Position numbers and translations under genes: made by a program. DNA of 64,000 nt from Moringa oleifera (Eukaryota > Streptophyta > Magnoliopsida > Brassicales > Moringaceae), in the NCBI GenBank assembly GCA_021397835.1, contig JAJFZO010000609.1:4590001-4654000 (forward strand). Reading direction: 5' to 3'. Numbering within the stretch: the stretch's first letter is position 1; every line of letters begins with the position of its first letter. This document shows positions 37,640 through 49,919 of the stretch, one piece after another. The notes below the pieces were generated by a model. That model saw only the letters and a program-made list of their open reading frames with translations. It ran no database searches and had not been told where the DNA came from.

Positions 37640-38050
37640 GTGTGTATCTCAACACCAACACCCGATTAGTTTAATTTTGTGAAAATGAAATTTGAGCAAA
37701 AGCAATCCAATTTTGGTTGCATTTTTAAGGATTCTTAATGTAATAAATGCATAATCTTGTTGAGATAATCCAGAATCCTGAAGCTAAGAAACATTTAGAT
37801 GCTTCAAAACATGATTGAAACAGAGTTGATATCACTTTCAACTTGTTTATGGCTTATGAAATTGCATCTGTCTTGAGCTTATGCACTTTCACGGGGGTTC
37901 CAGTTCTGAAATCTGTGCATCATTGAAAGAACAAATTTTTTGGGTGGGGTTATTTTCCACATTATCATTGACTTTTACCTAGAATGCCAGTCTTTTAGTA
38001 GTACCAACGGACGTGTCACCACTTTTGGATATCTAAGGGCTATTGGCATT
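37640..38050. other. Spacer between two kinase remnants
   Basis: Likely 3' flank of the pseudogene. No gene seen. Confidence 0.5.
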
Positions 38051-38054
38051 CATT

Positions 38055-38220
38055 TCATTGTTCAATAAAACGTACTTTGATTTCAGATCTCTGTGAATAA
38101 CTATCAAATTGGAGTATTCTTAGAGGCGTAGAAGTCCTTGAGTCCCTCCTTGAATGATGTGAACACGGTTTTCCCAATCCAAGATATGCTTTTGAATTGG
38201 ATCTGTAGCAAATTACACAC
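38055..38220 (-). pseudogene. Receptor-like kinase domain fragment
   Basis: On the minus strand, after an acceptor-like 'tgctacag', the frame reads ILDWENRVHIIQGGTQGLL and, after a shift, VIHRDLKS and VLLNNEMN. This is kinase subdomains VIa-VIb of the DUF26/S-domain/GH18 receptor kinase group (family: LDWEKRVHIIEGVTQGLLYL, IIHRDLKASNILLDDEMN). It faces the GH18 pseudogene tail to tail and retains HRD. The rest of the kinase is missing. Confidence 0.7.
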
Positions 38221-40022
38221 AAAAATAAAGTGCACAAGCATCAGAGATGTCGCATCTCCATGGCCTTATGAAATGGGAAACTAATGGAAATCAAACATCT
38301 CTCTAATCACAGGAAGAAATAGAAAAATTGAGCACAGAAGAGAAAAGGTTTTACTAAATATTTGATGTCAAGTGTTGGCTTACTTGTCCTAAAAAACCAG
38401 TCAAGGCAACTGAGTTGCCCTTTGGACAGCTAGCTCTACCACATCGGTAACAGCAATAGATTAATCGTTCACCAGCTTCCGCTTCAATCAGTAAGATTCT
38501 CAGATGATCTATTTTCACAGGTTTGCATTATGTGAAGCAGACAAGAAAAAACACTAGGATTGTTTGGGCTAAGCATTTGGGAACTAACCTGGCTTGTTAA
38601 GAAGCGTTAGTTAATAAGGCCTATTTTGTCTTCTTTTATCTTAAATGAATCCTATGTGTTACATGAAGATGCAAACTGGGGAATTTCTCTTTGGTTGATG
38701 CAGGTTGTTGTCTCCGTTAAGCTACTCCACTAATCACATATCTTCATCATCTTCCCCATAATTCAGCTTTATTATAATGATTTTGTCAACTGGAGTATCT
38801 CTTGGTAAGATAGCCTAGAAAAGAATATATTGCCTGCTGGGACCAAGACATTGTTGCATTTCATCGGAGAGAAATTTTATGAAAATAACAGAAAAAGATA
38901 ATTCATATTTCCTCTCTCATTATCAATTCAGTATGAAATTCAAGCTTGTGGATACCATGAAGCTTACTATATAACTAGTGAATCCAGGCTGCAACACTCA
39001 GATGCTATATGGGAAATAGACATTCAACAAGACAGCTTCTTGAAGCCATAGGCTTCACTAAGTGGCCAACTATTATCTCCAATGATTATGGGTTTTTCTT
39101 AATTATTAGGTTGCTAAAGTTAAATTTGATATTAGTGTTTATGCCTCGTACCAGCTTGGCAATACTGCCATTGCCATTGCCATTTGTACTTTCTGCTGGC
39201 TGTTACCTTTAATTAGGTCAATAAGAAAACTGGAGCGCATAAAACTCTCCTCCGCATATCCCTTGATCATGCTTAGATATCCAAAAAGCAAGCTATTTGG
39301 GTCACTCCACATGGGAATCCTTGACAAAAGCTGGCTGTTGGGCCAGTTCAGTCCTCATAAATCTTTTGGGCATAAAATTTGGACACAATCACCTCATTAT
39401 GATGCTCAAAATTTTAAGTTAATAATATAGTTATCAATTGTAGCATCAATAGCAATGATGGAGCTTGTAAGAACTCAAAGAGGATAATTACCACCCATTA
39501 AGCTTCATTTCAATTTTGACACCGTTGGTTTCTCTTGTAATTCCCTTGTTCTTCCGGTTCTTTTTATACATTTTCTTTGAGTTACTCTAGCCAAGTTGCT
39601 AGATTGAGGTTATACCAACTAAATCAAGTACATTCATTAATTTGGCTATCATATGTACTTCTTTTTTTGGCTGTTAGTATTTTTGCAGCCGATGACAAAA
39701 GTACAGCTCAACAAGAGAACTTACACTTAGGCATCAAGGCATGCTACTTGAAGCAGCTCACCATCAACCCTTTGTGGCATAACAAGTCAATGACAGAGGC
39801 TCAACATCATTTGAAGTATATTATTATAATTTTTTTAAAAAATAATAACAAGATGTGTTATAACATATTAGTAATACAGGTTTATTTAATGAATTAAAAA
39901 TCTTGAAAGAAGTTTTATAAATAAAAATAAAAACATCATTTAAAGTATTAAATTTTATAAAAATATATCAAATGCATATTATTGACAAAATCTTATCAAC
40001 AATACTTGCATTAGTTTTATTA

Positions 40023-40025
<3 letters not shown>
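38221..40025. other. Unassigned region beside the kinase fragment
   Basis: Could hold eroded upstream exons of the minus-strand receptor kinase. A minus-strand frame at 39139-39327 (start MSRIPMWSDPNSLLFGYLS) and a plus-strand frame at 39577-39897 are open, but neither has a recognisable domain and I do not annotate them as genes. Confidence 0.4.

Positions 40026-40030
<5 letters not shown>

Positions 40031-40065
<35 letters not shown>
40031..40065. repeat. (AT)n microsatellite
   Basis: 35 bases of AT directly before the telomere-like array. Confidence 0.9.
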
Positions 40066-40068
<3 letters not shown>

Positions 40069-40079
40069 GACATAAACTT

Positions 40080-41779
40080 TCTCATGTCTTGAACTCTATA
40101 CCCTATTTCCTAAAAACTAGATCCTAAACCTTAAACGCTAATGCTAACCTTAAAATCTCAAATTTGAAATCGTAGACCTGAGATCTTATACGCTAAACTT
40201 TAAATCTTAGAACCCTAAAATCCTAAACCTTGGAAATTAAATCCTAAACCCTAAAAACTAAACCCTAATCCCAACCTTAAAACCTCAAACTCGAAATCCT
40301 AGACCTAATCCTATACGCTAAACTTTAAACCCTAAAACCTTAAAATCCTAAACCCTAAAAACTAAATCCTAAACCTTAGGCCTTAAACTCTATGCCCTTG
40401 ACATTAGATCCCACACTATAAATACTAAACCCTAAATCTCAAACCATACACCTTAATTCCTCAATCCTAGAACCCCAACCTTAGATATTAGATTATACCT
40501 TACACCTTAAACCCATAACCCTAGATCCCAAAACCTGGACCATTAACCCCGACCCTAGACCTTTGACCCTTGAACCCTAAACCTAACTCTAAATTCTAAA
40601 ACCCTAGACCTGAAACCTTTGACTTTGGAGCCTAGAGCTTAGACTTTGGACTTTGGATTGTGGACCTTAAATCTTAGACCTTAGACCTTACACCCTACAC
40701 CTTAAACCTTAAGCCCTATATCCTAGACCTAAACCCGAGATATTGGACCTTAAAACCCTACACTTTAAACACTAGACCTTAAACCCTAAACCTTAAATCT
40801 TGGACCTTAGACCCTAAAACTTTGGACCTTACACCCTAGACCCTCGACCTTACACCCTCTCCTAAAATACTAAAAATATAAAATGTAAAACTTAAACCAA
40901 AAATTATGACCTTACACCTTAGATCCTAGACCTTAGGCTTTAGACCCTAGACTCTTGACCCCTTAAACCTTACATATTAAACTAAAGATCCTAGGCCTTT
41001 AAACCTTAAAATATAAAATCTAGACTATAGACCTAAGACCCTTGACCATGGATCCAACACTCTAGACCTTAAGTACTAAACCTAGAGCAATCCTGAACCC
41101 TGAACCCCATACCTAAATTCTAAAACATTGAAACCCTGACACCTAAAACCTTAGACCCTAGAGCCTGCTTTAGACTCAAAAATCTTAGATCCTAAAACTC
41201 TAAAACCTTAAAACCTAAATTCTAAACGCTTATACACTATACCTTAGACCTTGGACACTAGACCCTAATTCCTAAACCATAGACCTTCGACTTTAAACCC
41301 TCATTTCAAAATTTTAAACCCTAATTCTTAAAATCTAAACTCTAGACTCTAGACCGTAGACAAATAAATCATAAACCCAAGACCCTTGACTCTAAACCTT
41401 AAACACTAGGACCTAAACCTTAGACCACAAACCATAGACCCTAGATGTAGACCCTAGACCCAAGATCCTACACTGTAGATCCTAGATCCTAAACCTTATA
41501 ACCTAAACCATAGACCTTGGACCTTAATCTAAATCCTAAAATCCTGTACTAAACCCTAAACCTTGGACTCCTAAACTATAAACTTTAGACCAATACTCGA
41601 AAACCCTACCTTAAGCCTAATACCTTGAAACCCTACCCTTAGAACCTAAACCCTAGATCCCAATCCCTAGACCCTAAAATTCTAAAACCTAAAACCCTAA
41701 AATTTTAAAACCTCTATCTTAGACCTAGACTTGTGACCTTAGACCTTAGCTCTAGATCCCACACCTTCGACCCTAAAAC
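40080..41779 (+). repeat. Degenerate telomere-like array, left part
   Basis: The C-rich strand of plant telomere repeat, CCCTAAA, recurs with variants CCTTAAA, CCCTAGA, CCTTAGA and CCTAGAC throughout, always in the same orientation. Perfect units rarely stand next to each other more than twice, so the array is old. There are no genes. The apparent open frames are artefacts of the 7-base periodicity. Confidence 0.85.
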
Positions 41780-42433
41780 TAGGGGTGTTCGCAGTGTAAT
41801 TTAGTTGGTTCATACATTTTTTGCCCACAAACCGTTGATGCAGTTTGTTGATTACTTCAGACCGTGCGGTTTGACCTAAACAATATAAATTGCAATAGAT
41901 CGTACTATAAAATGCAATATGATTTAGTGCAGTTTGATTTATTAATGTACTTTCAAAATAAATATCAAACAACATCAATGAATTAAAAAAATCCAAACAT
42001 CAATTGTAATCAATTTGAAGTTTAAAGTTTATTAATATTTAAGATTGATTAGACCTAGTTCCTTGCGAATGAAAAGTAACCCAATAGAGAGAGAATAAAG
42101 ATGTGGCAAGTTTAAGAGTTTGTAACTTTTGTTACATAACAAATTAGGTTTTTTTTTTTAAAAGACGTTTTAAATGGAAATTACTTGGACTTGGGCTTTC
42201 CAAGAGTGATGGAGAACAAAACAAAAAACTTTTTAAAGTTTTATTAAATATGGTGCAGTTTGGTTTTAAACCAAACGGTTTATGTTTTTTCAAAAAATTG
42301 AACCGCATTAATGTGGTTTGTATTTTCCTAAATTGTTTCAAACTATTAATTATAAAACCACATGGTTTGGTTCAATGCAATTTGGTTTGGACGATTTTTA
42401 TGGTTTGACAATTTTTTTTTTTGAACATCGCTA
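41780..42433. mobile_element. hAT-type MITE inserted in the telomere-like array (654 bp)
   Basis: Left end TAGGGGTGTTCG; right end, reverse complemented, TAGCGATGTTCA (9 of 12 match). The flanks are cctaaaac (41772-41779) and cctaaaat (42434-42441), an 8-bp duplication with one mismatch, though this word also occurs in the array itself. The interior is rich in ggtttggtt / aaccaaac words, like the MITE at 4258-4719, and carries no coding frame. Confidence 0.75.
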
Positions 42434-45400
42434 CCTAAAATCTTAAAATCTTAAATCCTGGATCTTAGACCCTAAAACCCTAGACTTTCAATGTTAGACC
42501 TTAGAATCTTAGGTCCTCGATCTTGGACCCTAAAACCATAGATATTAAACCCTAAATTCCTAAAACCTTAAAACACCAAACCTTAAAGCCAAAAACCTCT
42601 GACCTTAAAACCCTAGATCCTAATATCCTATACCCTAGAACTTAGATCTTATACCTTGGAATTTGGACCCTAAACCCAAGACCTTAAAACCTTAGATACC
42701 TGACCCTAGATCCTTATACTCTAGATCGTAAACTCTAAACCATAGACACTAGATATTACACCTTACACTAAAACCCTACAACTTTAAAATCTTAAACCTG
42801 GATACAAGATCTTAGACCATAGGCTCTAGACCATAGGCCTTAAACCCTGGATCCTAGACCTTGGATGTTAGACCATAGAACCTACACCCTTGACTTTACA
42901 CTTTACACTAAAACCCTTGAACCCTCAAACCTAAAATCAAGACCAAAGATCCTAGACCTTAAATGTTAGACCCCAAACCTTAGGCCCTAGACCCTAAACC
43001 ATAGACCCCAAGTGCTAGATCTTAGGCCCTAAACCATAGACCCTAAATTACAAACAATTAACCCTACACTTTATACTTTAGACCTTAGACCCTAAAACCC
43101 TAAAACCTTAAAACCTTGAAACCCTAAAATCCTATATCTTAAACACTAGACCCTAGACCCTTTTTCTTGGACTTGGACCCTAAAACCCTAGTCTTTGGAC
43201 CTTAATCCTAGACCCTAGATTCTTAAACTCTAGATACTAGACCTTAGACTTTAAAGTCCTGAAACCTATATGCTTGACCCTAAAACCATGAAATCCTATA
43301 CCCTAGAACCTAAGACCTGGAAACCTTAAAACCAAAGAACTTAAACTTTAAACCCTTGGACATTAAAGCCTAAATTCCTATATGTTAGACCTTAAACCCC
43401 AAAATCTGGACCCTAGATCCTAAATCCTAAAACCCAAAAACATTAAAACCCTAAGACCCTAGACACTAAACCTTAAAAATTAAGACCCTAGATCTTAAAT
43501 CTAGACCCTAGACCCCTAAACCTAAGACCAAAAACCCTAGATCCTGGATTCTCATTCTCTAGACCCTATACTATTAAACCCCAGACTCAAGACCCAAACC
43601 CGAGATCCAAAACTCCTATACGTTAAACCCTAAATAGTGGACCTTAGACTCTAAACCCTAAATCTCAAAGTAAGTCCATAGACCGTAAACCATATATCTT
43701 AGATCCTAAACCCTAGACCTTGAACCTTAAACGCTATAATTCCTAAAGCCTAGATCTTGAAACCTTAAATCCTAACCTTAACCTTAAAACCTTACCTTAA
43801 ACCATATACCCTAATCCCAAAAACCTTAGACCTTAAATTCAAAATGTCAAACCTAAGAAATTAAAATGTTATACCTTAGACCCTACATTTTGAAACCTTA
43901 CGTCTAAAACCCTAGAACCCTAAAACCTAAAAACTAGACTTTGAACCTTAGATCTTAAACACTAGGCCCTAGTTTATGGACCCTAAACCCTAAGCCCTAG
44001 ATCATAGACCCTAAACCTTAGGCCTTATATCTAAATTTCTCAACCAGAGACCCTAGATTATACCATATACCCTAGAACCTAGACCCTAAACCATTAAACC
44101 TTAAACCCTTAAGCCCTACATTTCTAAACCCTAAAACCCTAACTTTACACTTTGGATCCTAGACCTTAAATTCTAATTTTTAGACCTTAAATTCTATTTC
44201 TTAGACTTAAAACCATAAAATAGTAAAACCTAAAATCTAGATCCCAAATCTTGAACGTTAAGACCTTACACCTCTAGCATAAAACCCTAGACCCTAAACC
44301 TTAAACTCAAGACCTTAGAACCCTTAACCCTAAGCTCAAAACTCTAGACCCTAGACCCTACACCTTACAACCCTAAACCTAAATCCTAAGACCTTGAAAC
44401 CATAAAACCCTGAAATCCTAAAACAGTAGATCCTATACGCTAATGTCGAAAACATTAAACCCTGATCCTGAAATCCTAAAGCCCAAACGCTAAATCCTAG
44501 ACGAAAGACCTTACATCCTGAATCCTAGATCTTATATCCTGAAACACTTGATACTAAACTCTAGATCGTTTACCCTAAACCTAGATCGTAGATTGTGGAC
44601 CTTAATTTATAAACCATAGAAACTTAGACCCAAGATTCTAAACCTTACACCTACCCTAAAACTTAAGAATCTAGACTCTACACCCTACTTTAAAACCCAA
44701 GATTCTTAAAACCTAAAACCTAGACTCAAGAACTTAGACCCTATGCCCTAAACCATAAACCCTAGACCTTTGACCTACACATTACCCTAAAACACTAGAA
44801 CCCTAAAACCTAAAACCTTAAAAATCCTATACCTTAAACCTTAGGCTCTAGACCCCAGACCCTAGACCTTAGAGCTTAGACCTTACACCTTAGATCCTAT
44901 ATCTTGGATCTTAGACCACATACCCTAGACCTTAGACTTCAGACTCTAGGCCCTTAAATCCACATTAAACCCCATATCTTGGACCCTACAACCCAAAAAC
45001 CTAAAACTTAGACCTAGACTATATACCCAAGACCCTAAATCATGGATCCCAAAACCCCATCCTTGGACCTGAAACCTTAAACCCTAGAATCCTCAACCTT
45101 AAACCTTAGACATAGATCCTAAAACACAAAAACCTTTGAGACCTTAAATCCTAAAACCCTAAACCCTAAAACCTTAGAAGCTTAAAACTTAGATCTTGAA
45201 ACCTAAATCTTAAACCTTAAACCTTAAGCCTTAGATTCTAAACATTAAAACTTAAACCTTAGATCTTGGACCTTAGACCCTAACCCTAGACGCTAGACCT
45301 TAAACTCTAATTCTAGAGCGTAAATCTTGGACCCTAGAGACCCTAAACTCTAGACCCAAATCTTAGACCTTAAACATTAGACCCTTAAACCACAAACCCA

Positions 45401-48068
45401 AAACCCTTGACCCTAGACCCAAAACCCTGACCATTAACCTTAAACCCTAGATTCTATACCCTATACCTCTATACCCTAAGCCTGGATTCTAGATCTTAGA
45501 TCCTAGATCCTAAATCCTAAACCACAAACCCTAAACTCTAATCCTAACGCTAAAACATTACTCTAAACCGAAACCATAAAGCCAAGATCTTAAACCTTTA
45601 ATCCTAGAGCCACCCTAAACATTAACCCTAAAGCCCATGACCTTAAACCTTAAATCCAAGACCTTAACCCCTAAAACATAAACCCTTGATCATACACCTT
45701 AGACCTTAGACACTAAAACTCTAAAACCCTAAATCCTAGATCTTAGACCTTAAATTCTAGGCCTTAAACCTAAAACCTTAAACCCTTGACCCTTAATCTT
45801 AGACCCTAAACCAAAGACCCTAAAATCCTAAAATCATAAAACCCTAGACCTTAAAACACTAGATCTTAAATCATAAAACCCTAGACCTTAAAACCTTAAA
45901 ACTCTAAACCACTAGATCTTATAGTTAAAAACCCTAGACCTTGAAACCTTAGATCCTAAAACCCGAGACCTTAGATTTTAGACCTTGGATCCTGAACTCA
46001 AGACCTAGACCTTAAATCTTAAACCTTAAACCATATATCCTAGACATTAAACCCTAAAACACTTGACATTTGACACTAACCCATAAACCCTTGACCCTTA
46101 AACCTTAGACCCTAAAACTCCTATACTCTATATATCTTAAACTCTTATACTCTATACTCTACACCCTCACCTAAAACCTTAAAACTCTAAAACCTCAAAT
46201 CAAGATCCTAGACCTTAAACCCTAGATCCAAGATCTTGAACCCTAAACTAAAACCCTAAACTTTTAAACCCTAGATCTTGAACCTTACCCTAAAACTTTA
46301 GAACCCTAAAACCTAGACCTCTTAGACATTACCCTAGGCACTAGGTCCTTGACCATAATCAGTAGACCGCAGATCTTAAACATGCTAGACCTTAAAACCC
46401 TAAAACTCAAAACCTAGACTATAGACCCGAGATGCTAGACCTTGGACCTTAAAACACTAGACTATCAACATTAGAATCTTGAACCCTAAACCTAGATCCT
46501 AAAGCATTGAAACCTTTAAACCCAAAAACCTTAGAACCTAGACTCTAGAACCCAAACCTTCGACCTAAAATTCTTAGACCCTAAAACCTTAAACCCTAGG
46601 ACCTAAACCTAAACTCTAGACCTTAGATCCTAGATCCTAAACCTTAAAGCTTAAGCAATAGACCCTATGCCCTAAACACTAAAGCCTAAGACCTTAGACC
46701 ATAATTCTTAAATAATAGACTCATAGACCCTAGATCTTAATTTCTAAACCTTAGACATTAGATCCTAGACCTTAAACCCTTAAATCATAGACCTAAGACC
46801 CTAGACCTTGATTCTAAACCTTAAATTTTATACCTAAACCCTAGATCTGAAATCCTAAACTTCAAACCCTAAACCTTAAACCCTAACCCTATAACCCTAA
46901 TCGAAGCTCGAAATCCTAAATCCTAGACCCTAAACCCTAGACCCTAACCTTAAAACCCTACCTTGGATCCTTGACCTTAAAACCCCAAACCCTAACCTAA
47001 AAGCCTACTTTTAAAACCTAAACCTTAGAACCTCAAAGACTAAAGCGTAAAACCGTAGAACTCTAAAACCTAAATTATAGATCCTAGACCTTAGACCCTA
47101 GACTTTAAACCCCATACATAAAACCCCTAAAACTCTAAAACCTAAAACTTTAAAGCCAAATAACCGTAGAACCTTAAACTCACGACCCAAAATGCTTGAT
47201 CTTAAACCCTCAACCATAGACCTTAGACCCAAAAACCATGAAAATCTATACTCTCGGTATTATACCTTAAACCTTAGAACGAAAAATCATAAAACCTAAA
47301 ACTCAAACCTTCGATCCTAAACCTTAAATCCTTGGACTCTAGAGTTTAGAACCTTACAACCCTAAGACGTTAGACGTAGACTCTCAACCTTAACATTGTA
47401 GACCTAAACCCTAAAATCATAAACCCTTAAACCCTCGATCCTTAACGCTTGACCTTAGACCTTAGACTCGAAAACCTTGAAATCTTATACTCTAGGTCCT
47501 ATACCTTAAAACATAAGACCTTAAACCTTAAATCCTAAAACCCCAAAACTAAAAAACTTAAAACTTGAAACTGAAACCTTAGATCCTGGACCTTAAAACC
47601 TTGGACTCTAGACTCTAGAACGTAAAAATTTAAAACCTAAAACCATACACCTAGACCCTCAACATTAAAATTATAGACCTAAACCCTAAAATCATAGACC
47701 CTAAATGCTAAAACTGTAGACTTATACACTAAAACCCTAAAACTATAGACCTAGACCCTAAAATCATAAACCCTAAAGCTTAGAGCTGAGACCATAAAAC
47801 TTTCGAACCTAAAACCTAAAACCTAGACCCTAAGCCATAAACTCTTGAACTTAGATCTTGAACCTTGGACCTTGTACTTTGGATCCTAAACATTTGTTCT
47901 TGGACTATAAATCCTCGACTTTAAAACTTACAAAGCCTTAGACCTTAGACTCAGGCCTTAGAACCTAGATCAAAAAATCTAGACCCTAAATCTTAAAACC
48001 AAGGCCTCAGACTTTAGGGCCTACATCCTTGATGCTAGACTTTGGGCCCTAGACCCAAAGCCCTAGAC
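42434..48068 (+). repeat. Degenerate telomere-like array, right part
   Basis: Continues the array in the same orientation for 5.6 kb. Words such as accctaaacc, cttagacc and ccctagac dominate. The variant mix (CCCTAGA, CCTTAGA, CCTTAAA) is similar along the length, with no visible higher-order unit. Toward 47.8-48.07 kb, TTGGAC- and GCCTTAG-type variants increase before the array ends at gccctagacc. Confidence 0.85.
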
Positions 48069-48860
48069 CATAACAACAAAGAACATAAAGAAGAACACGT
48101 AGCAAAGAAGAAATAAAATACTAAAAAAATGTAACAATATAAAAAAGAAAAAAAACAAACAACAGTATAAAACTAGTATAAAAATAGATAATAAGACACA
48201 AGCAAAAAAGTAAAGTAAAAATAGTATAAAGATCATGCGTGAAAGAACCAAAAAAAAAAACAAAGATAATATGAAAAATAAGCACAAAAACAAATAACTA
48301 AGAACAAGCACAAAAGTAGAAAATATAGAATAGAAAATAAGTTCAAGAATTGAGTATAAAACAAAATACAAAAGAAGCAAGCACAAGAACATAAAAATAG
48401 AAAATAGATATAAGAAGAAAGGATAAACTGAACAACAATAGCAACATCATAGAATAAACACAAAGGAATGGACACAAAAACTTAAAGCAAATAAAAACAA
48501 AATAATAGCGAACAAGCATGAAAACAAAGAAAAAAAAGTAGAAAAGTGTAAGAACAAAAAAGAAAGGAAGAATAGTATAAACATAATAACAAAGAAAAAA
48601 CACCAAAACAACATACAAGCAAAAAAACTAAAACAAATCACTAGCTACAAAAACACAAAAGTAATAGAGAATAAACATAAAAGAAATAAAACAAAGACAA
48701 ACATAAATGCGAAGAACAAAGAACAAGCATAAAAATAAAATAGGAGATAACAAACTTAAGAAAATATAAAGCAAAAAACTAGGATCACAACACGAAGTAA
48801 TGAATAGGCTAAAATGTAAGTGAAAGCACAACTATAACAACAATAGACAAAACACAAAAT
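48069..48860. repeat. A-rich low-complexity tract
   Basis: About 800 bases of aacaaagaa, aaataaaa and aagaacaa words, starting sharply at the end of the telomere-like array. The minus-strand frames rich in Phe, Leu and Cys are artefacts of this composition. Confidence 0.8.
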
Positions 48861-48984
48861 AGCATAATTGAAAAATTGGTACTTATCTACACAACTATAC
48901 CTCTTTGTTAACCATATTGATCAACCATAATTCTTTAGTTAAGTAATAATTATTGAACATCTTACAAAAAAAAAATTAAAATTT

Positions 48985-49125
48985 GTGGTGCACCCTTAGC
49001 AACTTTGAAGATATCTACCCAATCATTTCTCTCACAACCCATCAGTTCTCTCACACCTTTAGGCACATCCAATGGCTTCCAATATTCTTCATTATCCATA
49101 TGGAACTTTTAAGACCAATAATAAA
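48985..49125 (-). other. Exon-like open stretch, unrecognised
   Basis: The minus strand reads NEEYWKPLDVPKGVRELM, then GCERNDWVDIFKVAKGAPQI, without stops and with a codon composition unlike the AT-rich surroundings. It lacks an ATG-led gene structure and is probably one exon of a captured or decayed gene. I do not recognise the family. Confidence 0.35.
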
Positions 49126-49482
49126 AGGAATCATAATTGAAACTACTAAGATTTTCAGCTTTTAGTATTCCTAAGCCTTATGCTATGATAAGAACCTAAC
49201 AAGCATGTGAAATCGAGTAGCAAAAAGAATAAAAAAGAATCAGAGTCTAAGAAAAGTTACTCCATCAAACTTATGCTTACTATCTCATCAAGAGTGTAAT
49301 GATTGAACACTAAAATCCATAATCTCGAAACCTTGAATCTTAACAATAGTTTTCCATTTCCTAACTTGCCTATTTGTTTCTATTATCCGCTACATCACAT
49401 TCAATAACTGACAAGCTTATTATTCATCATTTAATGCTAACTTATTATTTTTAGGGAATCCAAATTGGAGAATTATATGTAC

Positions 49483-49554
49483 CTCTTTGTCATGCTTATC
49501 CAACGCCCTTAATGCTTCTAGCTTTGCCCTTATGCCAAGTACCAAGACAACCTC
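49483..49554 (-). other. Exon-like stretch with a GT donor, unrecognised
   Basis: The minus strand reads EVVLVLGIRAKLEALRALDK followed by HDKE and a donor, GAG|GTACAT. The amphipathic, helix-rich composition suggests a real exon fragment. No partner exons can be joined to it with confidence. Confidence 0.3.
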
Positions 49555-49919
49555 AAGCCACAATTTTTCACATTGGAAGCAAGCATAAGGAAAAATTTAT
49601 CAATTTAGGAAATTTGGAGCCAACTGATATGAAGAAAAGATATATCTTAACTTATCTCTACTATCATTTTAAGAACTCCACAAAAGTCGTAGATTGATTT
49701 GATTTATGCTTGATGTGAATTAAAAATAATAACAATATATTAAAAGCTATTATCATTTGAGCATATATAATGACTAAAATATGCAGCTTGAAAAAATTAT
49801 CAAATCTATAATGACAGTAATTAAAACATAGCCCCGGAATAAATAGCAACAATATCTACATACAAGGGTTAAAAAAATGTTATAATGAAATGAGATATAT
49901 ATGATGCAAGTTCCTCATC

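Noticed and set aside
40080..48068. CRISPR-like or coding tandem repeat
   Set aside because: The period is about 7 bases with CCCTAAA variants and no spacers, in plant nuclear DNA. It fits degenerate telomere-type repeat.
48063..48831. Long minus-strand frames rich in Phe, Leu, Cys and Tyr (up to 109 codons)
   Set aside because: They arise from an A-rich low-complexity tract read backwards. They overlap each other in several frames and have no domain.
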